Below are positions 1 through 10,129 of a stretch of 64,000 nucleotides of DNA, piece by piece; position 1 is the first letter of the stretch, and each line of letters begins with the position of its first letter. The stretch is from Neoscytalidium dimidiatum (lineage: Eukaryota > Ascomycota > Dothideomycetes > Botryosphaeriales > Botryosphaeriaceae): assembly GCA_037367355.1 (NCBI GenBank), contig CM074695.1:3782001-3846000 (forward strand), written 5' to 3'. The position numbers and the translations under genes were made by a program. The notes under the pieces were generated by a model. That model worked only from the letters and a program-made list of their open reading frames with translations. It searched no databases and was not told the origin of the DNA.

Positions 1-515
1 GTTAATCAACACCTTGCAGCTGCGCTGACACAGGAGTCGACTGCCTGCAACAGGCTTTCGTGCGTCTTCACGGACGTGAGATGGGTATGCTTTGCTTGTG
101 ACTGCACCGCGACGGCCGCGCTGCCTGCCAACGGCAGAGCGGCGAGGCGGGACGGCAGTGGCCACGACTTCCAGAGTTGCTCCGCAGCCGTGGATGCCGC
201 TTCCCGTGGAGGCCAAGAAATTGACGGCCCTGCGGCGGATGACGTGAAAATGCGGCGGTCCGTGGGGACATGACTGGGCCCGCGTTTGATTACGATGGCC
301 AAGTCCGTCCTCCGCCGCCGGGCTGCCCGTCACCTGGAGCGCTAGCCAGTCCTCGCACCCGCTCCTTCAAGGGAAACCTCAGCAGCAGGCAAGCCACGAG
401 CCCCATCGCCACAGCCACTCCGCGACGACCCGTCTCACACACACACCCTGCCGAGGCTTGCGCGCGATCCTAGACTGCATCACAATCTCTCCCGCCCTTC
501 TCCCTCCGACCTTTC
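1..515. other. Left-edge intergenic region / csr1-like upstream
   Basis: No gene is supported here. The stretch is GC-rich and becomes pyrimidine-rich towards 480-515, directly before the first ATG of the Sec14-like gene, as is usual for a fungal 5' leader. The window starts inside this intergenic region. Confidence 0.5.
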
Positions 516-1765
516 ATGTTTTCACGGCTGTCCTCTGCCAGAGCCACTAGCACCCACTTCCGCGCCTGCACTACCGCCGCTCCAGCCGCCGCTCACTGCT
601 ACGCCTCTACCATATTCAACCCCTCGACCACCAGTCGCTGCTCAGTCCAATACTCGCTCTTCCACCACTGCGGTACTACATTCGCGCGCAGCATTTACTT
701 CCAGACCAAAGCCGTCGCGTGCCCCGCCAGAGCGCGCATTTTCCGTCGACCCGTCGCCCAAAGCAGCCTCGGATACACCTTTTGCGTTATAGCCCTAGGT
801 ATTGCGGCCGGCAGCCTCATCGTCGCGAACACCACTCCCGGGGACCAGAAAGCCCGTACATCCGTTGCGTCCTCCCTCACGCCGGACGAAGACGTCCGTG
901 AGCCGCTACCAGACATGTCCGACGACAAGACCGTGCAGATCCCTCCCGGAAGGCCGGGCAATCTCACCGCCGAGGAAGAAGTCAAGCTGAAGGAGCTCTG
1001 GCTCGCGCTGGCCAAGATCTGCGGCATTCCGTTCGACGAGCTGACGGGCAGCAGCGAGTCGGGGAGCAGCGGCACCAATGGCACCGACACCACCGCCGAC
1101 ACCACGCCCGCGTCGTCCATCGCCGAGTCGGACACGAAAGGCGACAAGAAGAAGAGCAAGCGCTTGCACCTGTTCAAGCACAAGAACAAGGACAAGGATG
1201 GCGATAAGAGCAAGGAAAGCGCCGCGTCCTCGGCCACCGACCTGGACGTGGGGAGCCTGTCGCTGGAGGACGACAAGCATGGCATGAACAAGGCATTCCA
1301 GGCGGCGCTGGCGGAGACGACGCCGGAGCAGCTGCGCGCGTACCTGTGGAGCATGGTCAAGCACGACAACCCGGATGCGCTGCTGCTGCGCTTCCTGCGC
1401 GCGCGCAAGTGGGACGTGCAGGCCGCGCTGATCATGCTGATCTCGGCCCTGCGCTGGCGCGCCACCGAGATGCACGTCGACGACGACGTGATCAAGCAGG
1501 GTGAGGGCGGCGCATTCGAGCAGAGCAAGAGCTCCGATCCGGCCGTCAAGAAGGAGGGCGAGGACTTCATGACCCAGCTGCGCATCGGCAAGAGTTTCGT
1601 TCATGGTTTGGACAAGGAGGGCAGGCCCATGTGCTATGTGAGAGTCAGGCTGCACAAACCGGGCGAGCAGAGTGAGCCGAGTTTAGAGCGCTTCACTGTC
1701 TATCTGATTGAGACTGCGCGCATGATGTTGAGCCCGCCTGTAGACACTGCAGTAAGTAATTCTTT

Positions 1766-1801
<36 letters not shown>

Positions 1802-2525
1802 AGCAAAAGGCATCAGGTCTTTGAAATGATGGCACAAAGTATGCTAATTTGTCTCCCGTCCAGATGCTTGTTTTCGATATGTCCAATTTTACACTCGCAA
1901 ATATGGATTACACCCCCGTCAAGTTCATAATCAAGTGCTTTGAAGCAAACTACCCAGAGTCCCTCGGTGGTGTCATGGTCTATAAGGCACCATGGGTTTT
2001 CCAAGGTATTTATTTCGCGATCTGGCCACCTCCATCTCCGCCCTTTTTTTTTTTTTTTAACTAACATATGTGATTCCCTTAGGTATCTGGTCTATCATCC
2101 GCGGTTGGCTCGACCCCGTCGTCGCCAGCAAAGTGCACTTCGTCAAATCGGCTGACGAGCTCTCGGAGTTCGTGCCGCGGTCGCAGATCCCCAAGGAGAT
2201 GGGCGGCGACGAAGACTGGACGTACTCATACATCGAGCCGGCGGAAAACGAGAACGCGGCCATGCAGGATACCGAGGCGCGTGACAAGCTGCAGCGCGAG
2301 CGCGACGACATCATCAGGAAGTACGAGGAAGCGACGGCCGCGTGGGTGCTGGGGAGGGCGCCGAACGGTGACGAGGCGGCGGTGAAGAAGGAGAGGGACG
2401 CATTGGCCGGAGACTTGCGGTCGAATTATTGGAACATGGATCCGTATCTGAGGGCAAGGACGCTGTATGATCGCAATGGCGATCTGGGCCCGACCGGACA
2501 GTTGAACTTTTATGACAAGAAGTGA
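516..2525 (+). CDS. csr1: CRAL-TRIO (Sec14-like) lipid-transfer protein, Csr1/Sfh2 type
   Basis: Exons 516-1751, 1864-2005 and 2083-2525 (606 aa). The introns are GTAAGT..CAG and GTATTT..TAG and both restore the frame. Sec14-family proteins bind and exchange phosphatidylinositol and other lipids between membranes; yeast Csr1 acts in the cytosol, on lipid droplets and near mitochondria. Residues 134-160 carry the PPGRPGNLT start region I associate with fungal Csr1-like proteins. A CRAL-TRIO N-terminal helix region (LLLRFLRARKWD) lies near 288-300, and the lipid-binding domain at about 350-520 includes GLDKEGRPMCYVRV and VFDMSNFTLANMDY. A Lys-rich stretch lies near 209-232. Residues 1-133 are an Arg/Ser/Ala-rich extension with one hydrophobic segment near 86-104, resembling a mitochondrial presequence plus membrane anchor. 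An in-frame ATG at 915 would give the short cytosolic form. The family call is firm; the start and the exact paralogue are inferred. Confidence 0.88.
1768..1797 (+). repeat. (GA)n microsatellite inside intron 1 of the csr1-like gene
   Basis: About fifteen GA units follow the 5' splice site of intron 1 closely. It is purely intronic, so length changes should not affect the protein but may affect splicing. Confidence 0.9.
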
Positions 2526-4022
2526 TAATATCTCCCCCCCCTCTTCTTCCCGCCGGCGGGGGAGTTGGTTTTAAATGAATGAGGTTTGTTTTTTCCCCTC
2601 CTTTCTCGTCTCAGATGAAGGGCATATGGCAGCATGGGATTTGTGAAGATAGGATGAGGTGGCCGCCCGTTATTCTCAATCATCTTTTGATCGCATTCTA
2701 CTTCCTTTTGGTTGTGTTTTTTTTTTTTTTTTGTAATTGTTAGATGCATCCTATTTTGTTGGGTCTCTGTACGGGACTTGGGGCAAGGAATAGTGGAGAG
2801 AAGAGAAGGGAGGGGGGTTTAGGGAGAGAATAAAACACCTACCTTGACTCTTAGTGGCCGGTAGATGCGGGTAGGACAGAAAAGATATCCTAGGGAGAGA
2901 CCTTAGTTAATAATATCCAACGTAGAAAAAAAAAGGGTTATCCTATGTTTAATATGTGAGGATAATAAGGGACGAAGTAGAGTAGAGAAGGATTAGAATA
3001 GGTTCCCCCCTAACGTAATATACGTTCCGTGGGATTATACTAGTTATATATATATAGGTATAATAAAAACGTAGATAAGTAACCGAAGACCCTATTATCT
3101 AGCTATTAGCGTAGAAACGGCTCTAAAGCGTTTATAAAATAATTCTACCTCTTAAAAATCTTACCTTCTAATACCTCTTAGAGTATCTAGAAATATCTTC
3201 TAGACGTATATATTACCTATTATATCGGAGATATATAATTAGACTACTACTTTAAGGTCTATACGTATATACTCGTATAGTAAGACTCGTCGGGAGGGGG
3301 TTTTTTTTTAATAAAAAACTAAATCGCCCGTTATAGTAAGATAAGTAGGGGTAGTATATTTTACCTTATTATACGATATCACCCTTACTAAACTATTAAA
3401 AATAAGCTTAGCCTATACGAAAACTATATAGCTAGAGGTTTAGAGAGGGAAAGCAATATTTAAACTCACGTAAGAGTGACGCGACTAAGCCTTTAAAATT
3501 TAAGAAGTTTTCGGATTGTCATCTCCTTTACATTCAACACTATACTAGCCCATAACTTCCATCCATTTCTAAAACACAGAGAGGGGGGAGAAAGCGAGCT
3601 TGCTGTCCATTCGACATTTTAAAGCGCATGAACCTGACAAAGATGTAAGATTAGAACTCAAGAGAGAAAGGGATGAGAGGAAGAATGATGAAATAAGCGG
3701 CTGCCTTCAGAATCAAGACTTTCGTTACCATATCTTCCGGATGAGTAGCCCCTCCCTTAGACTATAGCCCACGAAAGTCAAATTGAATGTTTCATCAAAA
3801 GGATCATGTCAACCGTATGCATTTTCGTATTTTCGCTTCCCCGGTTCGCTCTGTTCCAAACTCATGAGCAGCGATTGTTGAGAAAAGAAAGAGGCCGTCT
3901 CATCGCTTGCTCTTGAACCCATCCTTGTGTAAAATTTGCGAATACTGGAGCTACGCAGATAAACCCTTTCCCTTAACATATGCAGATTTCAAGCTTTTTC
4001 GAGATCAAAGAGCCGCCCGTGT
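2526..4022. other. Intergenic region with 3' ends of two convergent genes
   Basis: This lies between the convergent csr1-like and sds23 genes. It begins with T-rich 3' flanking sequence (poly-T at about 2718-2732), contains the AT-rich RIP-like block described separately, and returns to ordinary composition after about 3500. No open reading frame with codon-like structure is visible. Confidence 0.6.
2850..3490. repeat. AT-rich relic with RIP-type dinucleotide depletion
   Basis: The block is rich in TA, and its core at 3032-3379 contains no CpA and no TpG on either strand, whereas CpG and TpA are common. This is the footprint of repeat-induced point mutation acting on CpA, a process known in many Pezizomycotina. 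No transposase, reverse transcriptase or terminal repeat survives, so the parent element cannot be named. The edges are gradual; 2850 and 3490 are estimates. Confidence 0.8.
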
Positions 4023-5801
4023 CTATCTCTTTCCCGCAATGTCCCTGCTGCCGTCAAAACTGCTCCTGACGCTCACGCTCGAGCTTCTTCTCCTCGCGCG
4101 TCGGGTCTCGTTCGGATCGTGTGGACTCAAACCGCTCGCCCGAGCGAACAGGTTCAAAACATCTGTGAGACTGACTACGCCGGTAAGATGCCCAGACAGG
4201 CTAGCGCCGGGCATAGCCGATGCGGAGATCGACGGTGTCGCAAGCGGAGACGGAAGAGAATGGTGCGGAGAAGCCCAAGGTGGCGTCACGGAAGGATTTC
4301 CGGACGAGGGGTTAGTGTCTAGAGGCGGGGGTATGTTGATGGTGGGGTTATGGTTAGAATTGGCGCTTGGCGGAGGGGAAAGTATCGTTGAGGAGGTCGG
4401 AGAGAAAGCTGGTTGAGCGGGGGTAGCTGCAGGTGTAGGAGGTCCAGAGGAAGCCGGAGATGGAGGTGTGGTGATCCACATTCTACAAGGCCATAATTAG
4501 CTACTGAAGCCCGAGCTTAAGATTCTTGACCTGCTCACCGGTGAGATTTAGTCGCAACCAGCTTGGCTACAGTGTGGGCAAGGGTAGATTGAGGAGTGAC
4601 GTGGAATACTGGGAAAGAATCTTTTCCATCGTTCATACCGCGTTCAGAAAGAATGACGGAGATGAAGTGGATGCAAGAGGAGCGGAGGAGAGGAAGAGCG
4701 GTTGTTTTGGTGAGCAACTGCACGATCCGTTAGTACAATGTTCCGAACTTTCGATGCTTCGACACACCCTAACGTCAACGTGAGAGATGTTTCCGACGAC
4801 GTTGTTCTGGTTGTCCACAACTGGGAGAGACGTAATGCCCTCGTTGTGCATGAGCTCGAGGGCGTCGGTGACAGGCTTGTCGCCGCTACATGCGATGTTA
4901 GAGAAAGTCCCAACATAGCGATATTAGAACTCACTTGATAGCAATCACCTGTTGAGAACCCAGGTTGAGCTCCCTCAAGGTTGACGGGTAAAGCTGGTCG
5001 ATAGAAGGAAAGTTACGACCGTGTTGCCAGAAAAACCCCGTCAACCGCAGTTGTGTCAGAATGCCGATGACGTCTGATGAATGTTCCTTGACGATGATGA
5101 TCCTATGTATGCCGCTGCCGAATATCTCCACAGCCTTGGTGAGATTGGCGGTATGAGGTAGAGTGATCAGGGGCTCCTTCTTCCCAAGATCCTTCACATC
5201 CTTGAGCGGAATAGGCTTTCCTTCTCTGCCCTTCTGAGCAAGCTCATTGAAAGACTGTATTTCGGACGCCTCCGGACGTGCAAGGCCGACAACGAGTAGC
5301 AGGTAGGCGTTTAGGTCGCTGTAGTCGAATGTGCCGATAGCAGTGTGAGAATCCTTGTTCTCGCGGAGAAGGACAACGTTTGGGGAGCCCGAGGAGATCA
5401 GGACCTAGTCAACTGTCAGCGCACGCACCGCCATGCGAGTGTGGAGTGGAGTGGGAACGCCAGGCAAAACGCGGGGCCCCGCAGAGTAGACTCACGTTTG
5501 TCGCCTCCTCGACGCTGGTGTCTATCTCGACAAAGCGGACCAGCTCTGGGTCAATGACTTCGCCGACCCTCACAGAGCGCCAGTCACGGCCCTGGAAGGC
5601 AGTGCTATGGGGAGTCTTTCCGACGGGTGGGTTGTTTAGCAGGTCTTGCAGAGCCTGTTGCGACAGAGATGGCTGGCGCGAGGCGCGCGGGGAAGCTGGC
5701 ATGCCGCGCAAGTTGTCGGCGAAGCTCTGGCGGTGGGAGACACTGGGGCTGGAGTTGGACGAAGGGATCAGCTGCGGCGAACGTGGGCCTGGAGTCGCCA
5801 T
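4023..5801 (-). CDS. sds23: CBS-domain protein Sds23/Moc1
   Basis: Exons in coding order are 5801-5496, 5404-4935, 4885-4768, 4717-4539 and 4482-4023 (510 aa). All four introns are GT..AG and phases agree. Sds23 proteins bind and inhibit PP2A-type phosphatases and link nutrient and stress signals to mitotic entry (fission yeast Sds23/Moc1). The N-terminal [15 protein letters not shown] and [15 protein letters not shown] motifs are typical of the family. CBS modules follow from about residue 75 to 400, including [10 protein letters not shown] and [19 protein letters not shown]; the tail is Ser/Pro-rich. The start is the ATG at 5801; the frame is open a few codons further upstream but without an ATG. 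The product matches the family over its whole length and nothing looks broken. Confidence 0.93.
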
Positions 5802-7326
5802 TCTTTGAGGTTTGCGCAAGCCCTGCAGCGGCAGCGTTCTCGGGTGACCGAAGGCGTGGTGAGGTGAGAGGGCGGTCTGCCAATAGGTGGGCGGGCCACG
5901 ACGTCAGTGCGGGCGTCCCTTGTTTCCGCTCTGAGGCTCCTGGCGGCTCCTGGCTCCTGGCTCCCTCGCTCTGGCGGCGCTCGTTGGTCGGCTTCGCTGC
6001 GGAGTGGGAGCAACGGTCGGAGAAGGGTCGCGATGGTTTAGTTTGGGCGGCGGCGGCTCTGGGGGCGTGGACGCAAGCGCGGGCGTGGGCGTGGGCGTGG
6101 GCGTAGGCGTAGGCGTGGCTGGGGCGGACTTTCCTTGCGGCTGCGCGCAGCAGCCCGGTGTCTTCCATCCTGCAGGCTCAGTCTCTCTTATCGATCCATC
6201 GCTTATCGCCCTACAAAAATCACATGGCGACGCGCATCTCCTCACGCGTGAACCTCTGGCCCGTCTTCTCGCAGCCAGCTATTGGCTGGATCATCGCCTC
6301 TAGCTCTTCCCTGCTCGCTGCTCCCCGCTATCTCGTCCTCTCCGCCTTTGCATCACCCGCGCCATCCGCTGCGTCACCCCGGCTCTTCTTGACCCCATAT
6401 CACCAACTTACCTGTTCTGGCCTTCTCCGGGGCGCCGCCATCAGCAGTCCCACTTGTGTCCAGCCTATCACCGTCTTTCTTCAAACGGCATGCGCACTGC
6501 ATTTAGCGCTTTGCTGCCCATCTCTAGCTGTCAATGCAGCAGTGCTTCTCGTGGCCTTCCTATTACTTCCGATGGGGATTCGCCGGCACGAAACGATTGG
6601 CTTGGAGCTACGCTACGCCCGACCAGATAATTGCACCCATTTCCTACCATGAAGGGCATTGCAGCACCATAAAAAGCCCCCTGTTTACTTGTTCATCCAG
6701 GAATGTATGAGTAAGATGAAGACGCTGCAGCATCGAGCCGGAGCAAGGTGTCGAAAACCATGATAGATCAACCCTCTAAGGGCCTTGACGACTAGCAGAG
6801 ACTATGTACAGAGGGGTGGAACTAGGCCTATTTAGGCCTCTCTCAATTAGGTAAATACTATGTGCGGCCTTCGATCTTCAACACAAGGAAGGCTCAATTA
6901 GAACCGAGCCCCGCCCTTCCACATTTGACTTTCCCTCCTTCTTGAAATACCACATAGATTTCCGGAGCATTTCACTGTCACTTCTAGACTATCCGATTTT
7001 GGTTACCAAGGAACTAGGACGAACAACAGAATGTGAAGATGTGGGCGTGGGGTCAAGACCCGATGGCGTTTTTGAGCATAGCGGAGACTTTCACAAATCT
7101 GGGCAACGCAGAGCATACTGAGACAAGTCTATCCTCACGCGATCCGCCCGCTACGTGCACCCTCCGAGCTGCACTTCAGTATATTCATTCGAAGTATGTG
7201 TGGTGTGTAAGCTAGCGGGTTAAACAGACCATTGAAATTGTAATGTCATGAAATACCTGGCAATAGGATGGTAGTTGAATCGAAAAAATTCCTTCCAGAT
7301 CCGTTCGATTATCTTACCCACAGCAT
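5802..7326. other. Intergenic region upstream of sds23
   Basis: The first 500 bases are very GC-rich and hold a GGGCGT-type tandem repeat; the rest has average composition. The longest open frames here overlap one another on opposite strands and show no family resemblance. It should contain the sds23 promoter and, at its far end, the 3' flank of the LPMO gene. Confidence 0.5.
6081..6118 (+). repeat. (GGGCGT)n tandem repeat upstream of sds23
   Basis: Six hexamer-like units (GGGCGT, three of them with the variant AGGCGT or GGGCGT phase) lie about 280-320 bases upstream of the sds23 start codon. GC-box-like arrays in promoters can bind zinc-finger factors; here that is only inferred from position. 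Confidence 0.7.
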
Positions 7327-8586
7327 CTAGCACGTCAAGACTGGCGGGCCCGGAATGGCATATGCTTTCCCGTCGTTGTCAGGCTGTCCGCTGGACCCAT
7401 AGATGGAGATGAGAATGCCACTGGAAATAGATTTAATTTAGCCGAAGAAATCTTGCGAAGCGAGGATCGAACGACTATCGAACCGACAGGGGCCACACGT
7501 GGGAAGACGAGTGTGTGGGGAAAGGGAGAGGGCCAGGGGGGAAATAAGGGGCAAAAGGGGAGAGTGCAGGGATGCCTTTAAAGCAGTGACGAGGCGCACT
7601 AAAAAGTATTGACCGAATGATGTTTCTCGTGCGCATGAATAAGGCCAAGACAGAAATTTCATCAACGAGGTTGGGCAACACGTACGGGTCGCTGGCGCTG
7701 TAGCCGCCAGGGAAACTGACAGTCCGTCCGGTCTTGGCGCCGCCGCCGGTGACATTGATCTGGGCGCACGCCATCTTGAGGGGTTATGTCAGCAAGAGCC
7801 GTTATCACAGTACTAGTTCTTCAAGAACCCCGAGAGCGTGGAAGCAAATGAGACCTCGGGGCGCCAACTTACGTAGAATTGAGCCTGGCCTTGAGTATAG
7901 GCACCGTGCAGGGCTGTGGGGAATTAAAAGACACAGATCGTCATCAGTCAAGCAGATCCGGAACATTCTGTGGAACAACGGGACGGGAAGCATCCGGATC
8001 GCGCGCGGGGATCACTTACCGATCACCTCTACACGCATAAGGTATTGGCCCGAGGGGACGCATGATGGCAGGGTAAAGGTGGCCCATCCGTCGTTCTGGA
8101 GCAATGTGTCGACGCCCCACTTCCCGTTGTTTAGCCCCTCTTCGTAGATCTTGAACCACTCCAATCCGCTCGTGCTGGCTGTTGCAGCATTGTCCACCTT
8201 GGCACTAGAGATGGGAAGTCAGTCAAAGCTCCTTTAACTGCTTCGAGAGAGCTTTACAGATACACGATGACAGGGCCTTTGTGGCTCGAAGCAATCGGGT
8301 TGTCTGGGTCACCTGCGAATTGAGGACCACCGATGACATGCTGGTACTGAGCACCGACTTTTGCGCCAGCAGGAATGCTGATGACTGTGGACGAGACTGG
8401 GGAACTAAAGCCGGAGTTGCAAGCGAAATTCTGGTCCTGTACATTCTGGATGGGATTGTTGGAAGTGGGCGTGCGCACTCCCGTCATCAACCCCTGGTCC
8501 TGTCCATTGACAGACACGCGCTGAAAGATGGCGTGTGCGTTGGCTGTAGCAGCCAGAACTGCGGGCACGAAGGCACTGAGCTTCAT
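7327..8586 (-). CDS. AA9 lytic polysaccharide monooxygenase, secreted
   Basis: Exons in coding order are 8586-8258, 8204-8020, 7913-7873, 7774-7686 and 7420-7327 (245 aa, stop at 7327-7329). AA9 enzymes are copper monooxygenases that cleave cellulose and related glucans oxidatively outside the cell. A signal peptide covers residues 1-17, so mature His1 is His18, the N-terminal half of the histidine brace. The second brace histidine is His83 (QHVIGGP), and the axial site QxY is Gln183/Tyr185 in QFYMAC. Cysteines at 56 and 188 and the terminal Cys245 fit conserved disulfides. No CBM1 module or GPI signal follows the catalytic domain. The last exon (GILISIYG) lies beyond a 265-nt intron, the longest in the gene; stopping at that donor would lose the C-terminus. 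All active-site residues are present. Confidence 0.92.
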
Positions 8587-10129
8587 CTTCAGAAGAGGAT
8601 GTGGTGGTGTTCAAAACGGCTCACTTCGGTATGCTGCTTCTTCACCGGACAGATCCGTTGTTTTATAGAGCATCATGTCGGAACCGGATATACGGAAAGC
8701 CATCTTCCTCTTCAGCCTGAGCCGTTACGACTTTTCTGTTGGCAAAGAAACACTTCTGGACATGTTAGAGGGCTGCCTTATCAGAAACAAGGGCTCGGCT
8801 ACGTCTACTGGAGCGTCAATGTGACAATTTCGGACTGCCCGATGCTAAACGAAGGATGGCAAGACCGAAACGGATGCAGCCCTACAGCTAGTAAGCACCA
8901 CCTCAATCTACTTGAAGGGGGCAGGTCGATTGATTCCTTTTGCCGGAATACAAAGTGGATGTCTTGCAGGGCTCTTGTGGTATCTTAATATTAAGCTTAA
9001 GAGGAGGAGGGCAATGGTTAGAAGCTGTGGACGAATGAGGGCCGAGTTTGATCTGCAGCTCGTTTCAGCGGGCATGGTAAATGCCGCCGGGCCGCCAACG
9101 AACGCCGACCGACGGCCCGCAAGCCGGAGAGAAATATATGGAGAAGTGCTAGACCTAGTACCGAACCCCCATGCCTCGGGCAGCAAGTATAAAGAGGCAG
9201 CAAGGGCCCCGAGAAGAGCGCAACAGGGAACAGCAATTTTTTACCTGTATGGCTGGAGAGGAAGGGAACCTGCTACCGCTCGATCGCTGGGCGCACGCGG
9301 TCGGTCGCACCTGCCACTGTTATCACTCGCCGGATCTCTCGGTGCCGCACCGGTAGCAGGGCGCGGGGATGGGCGACGGGCGATAGGCGTCACCCACGCG
9401 TCGTACAGCAACAGCAAATCCGGATTGGGCGATAGGGGAGCGGGAGGTGGTGGTACCAGAGAGGGCGTTCAGGCGTCGCGAGCGGAGATGAGCGGCGACG
9501 CAGCCAATGCGCTTGGGCGCTGGCGCAATTTGGCGGCGCCGGCGGCCTTTGCGCGTAGGCGACGGGCGAGCACGCTCGGGGTCAGATGAGGGTCTCTCGC
9601 TGGCTTCGACGGGCTGGGACTGGTAGCAGCAGATCGTGCAGCTGCGCAGGACGATCAGCCGCCGCATTGGGCGAGTCAAAGAGCGCGGGCAGCTGTGGAG
9701 AGACACAGCGGTACGTCATTGCGTCGGCGCACGGGCGCGCGTCCTCAGCGCCGCGAGTGTTGCTGGTGCTGGGGCCGCGGTAGCGCAAGCAGATCGCCAT
9801 ATCAATTTACTGTCATGCCTCCTCCCTGCTGCGCCTCGCCGTCTCTCCTATCGCGCTGCGAAGGCTACTCTTAAGTCGCGACGCTGCCTGCCAAGTCGCG
9901 ACCGCTTCTGTCGCGCAACTTGCCACCGCCCAGACCCCCGGAAGCTGCGCCTCAGGCTGTTCAGCTGAACGCACTACTGACAAGCTCAAAACTCCGGCTG
10001 CCCCGACCAGCGCGAAGACGTCATCGCTGCGCCTCTGGCCTGTCCCTGCTTCTGCTATAACCTGCGCCCAGAGACGCTCTCTCGGCTGCCTCGTACTCCA
10101 CGCTCACCACCAGCGCCGCAGCAGCTCCA
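8587..10129. other. Divergent intergenic region (AA9 LPMO / slm1-like)
   Basis: It separates two divergently transcribed genes, so both promoters must lie here. The LPMO side has a clear TATA box; the slm1 side (about 9850-10129) is pyrimidine-rich. I see no further gene. Overlapping open frames near 9000-9800 occur on both strands and look like GC-rich chance frames. Confidence 0.5.
8661..8667 (-). promoter_or_regulatory. TATA box of the AA9 LPMO gene
   Basis: TATAAAA reads on the minus strand 75 bases upstream of the start codon at 8586. Spacing fits a short 5' leader. A consensus TATA box is consistent with an inducible secreted-enzyme gene. Confidence 0.65.

Noticed and set aside
695..1591. 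Long minus-strand open frame (298 codons) opposite the csr1-like exon 1
   Set aside because: It lies antisense to a clearly coding exon, is Ser/Leu-rich as expected from the reverse frame of GC-rich codons, and has no family resemblance.
7421..7520. GTTCGATCC-like tRNA T-loop match on the minus strand in the LPMO intron
   Set aside because: No A box, acceptor stem or anticodon arm can be paired around it.
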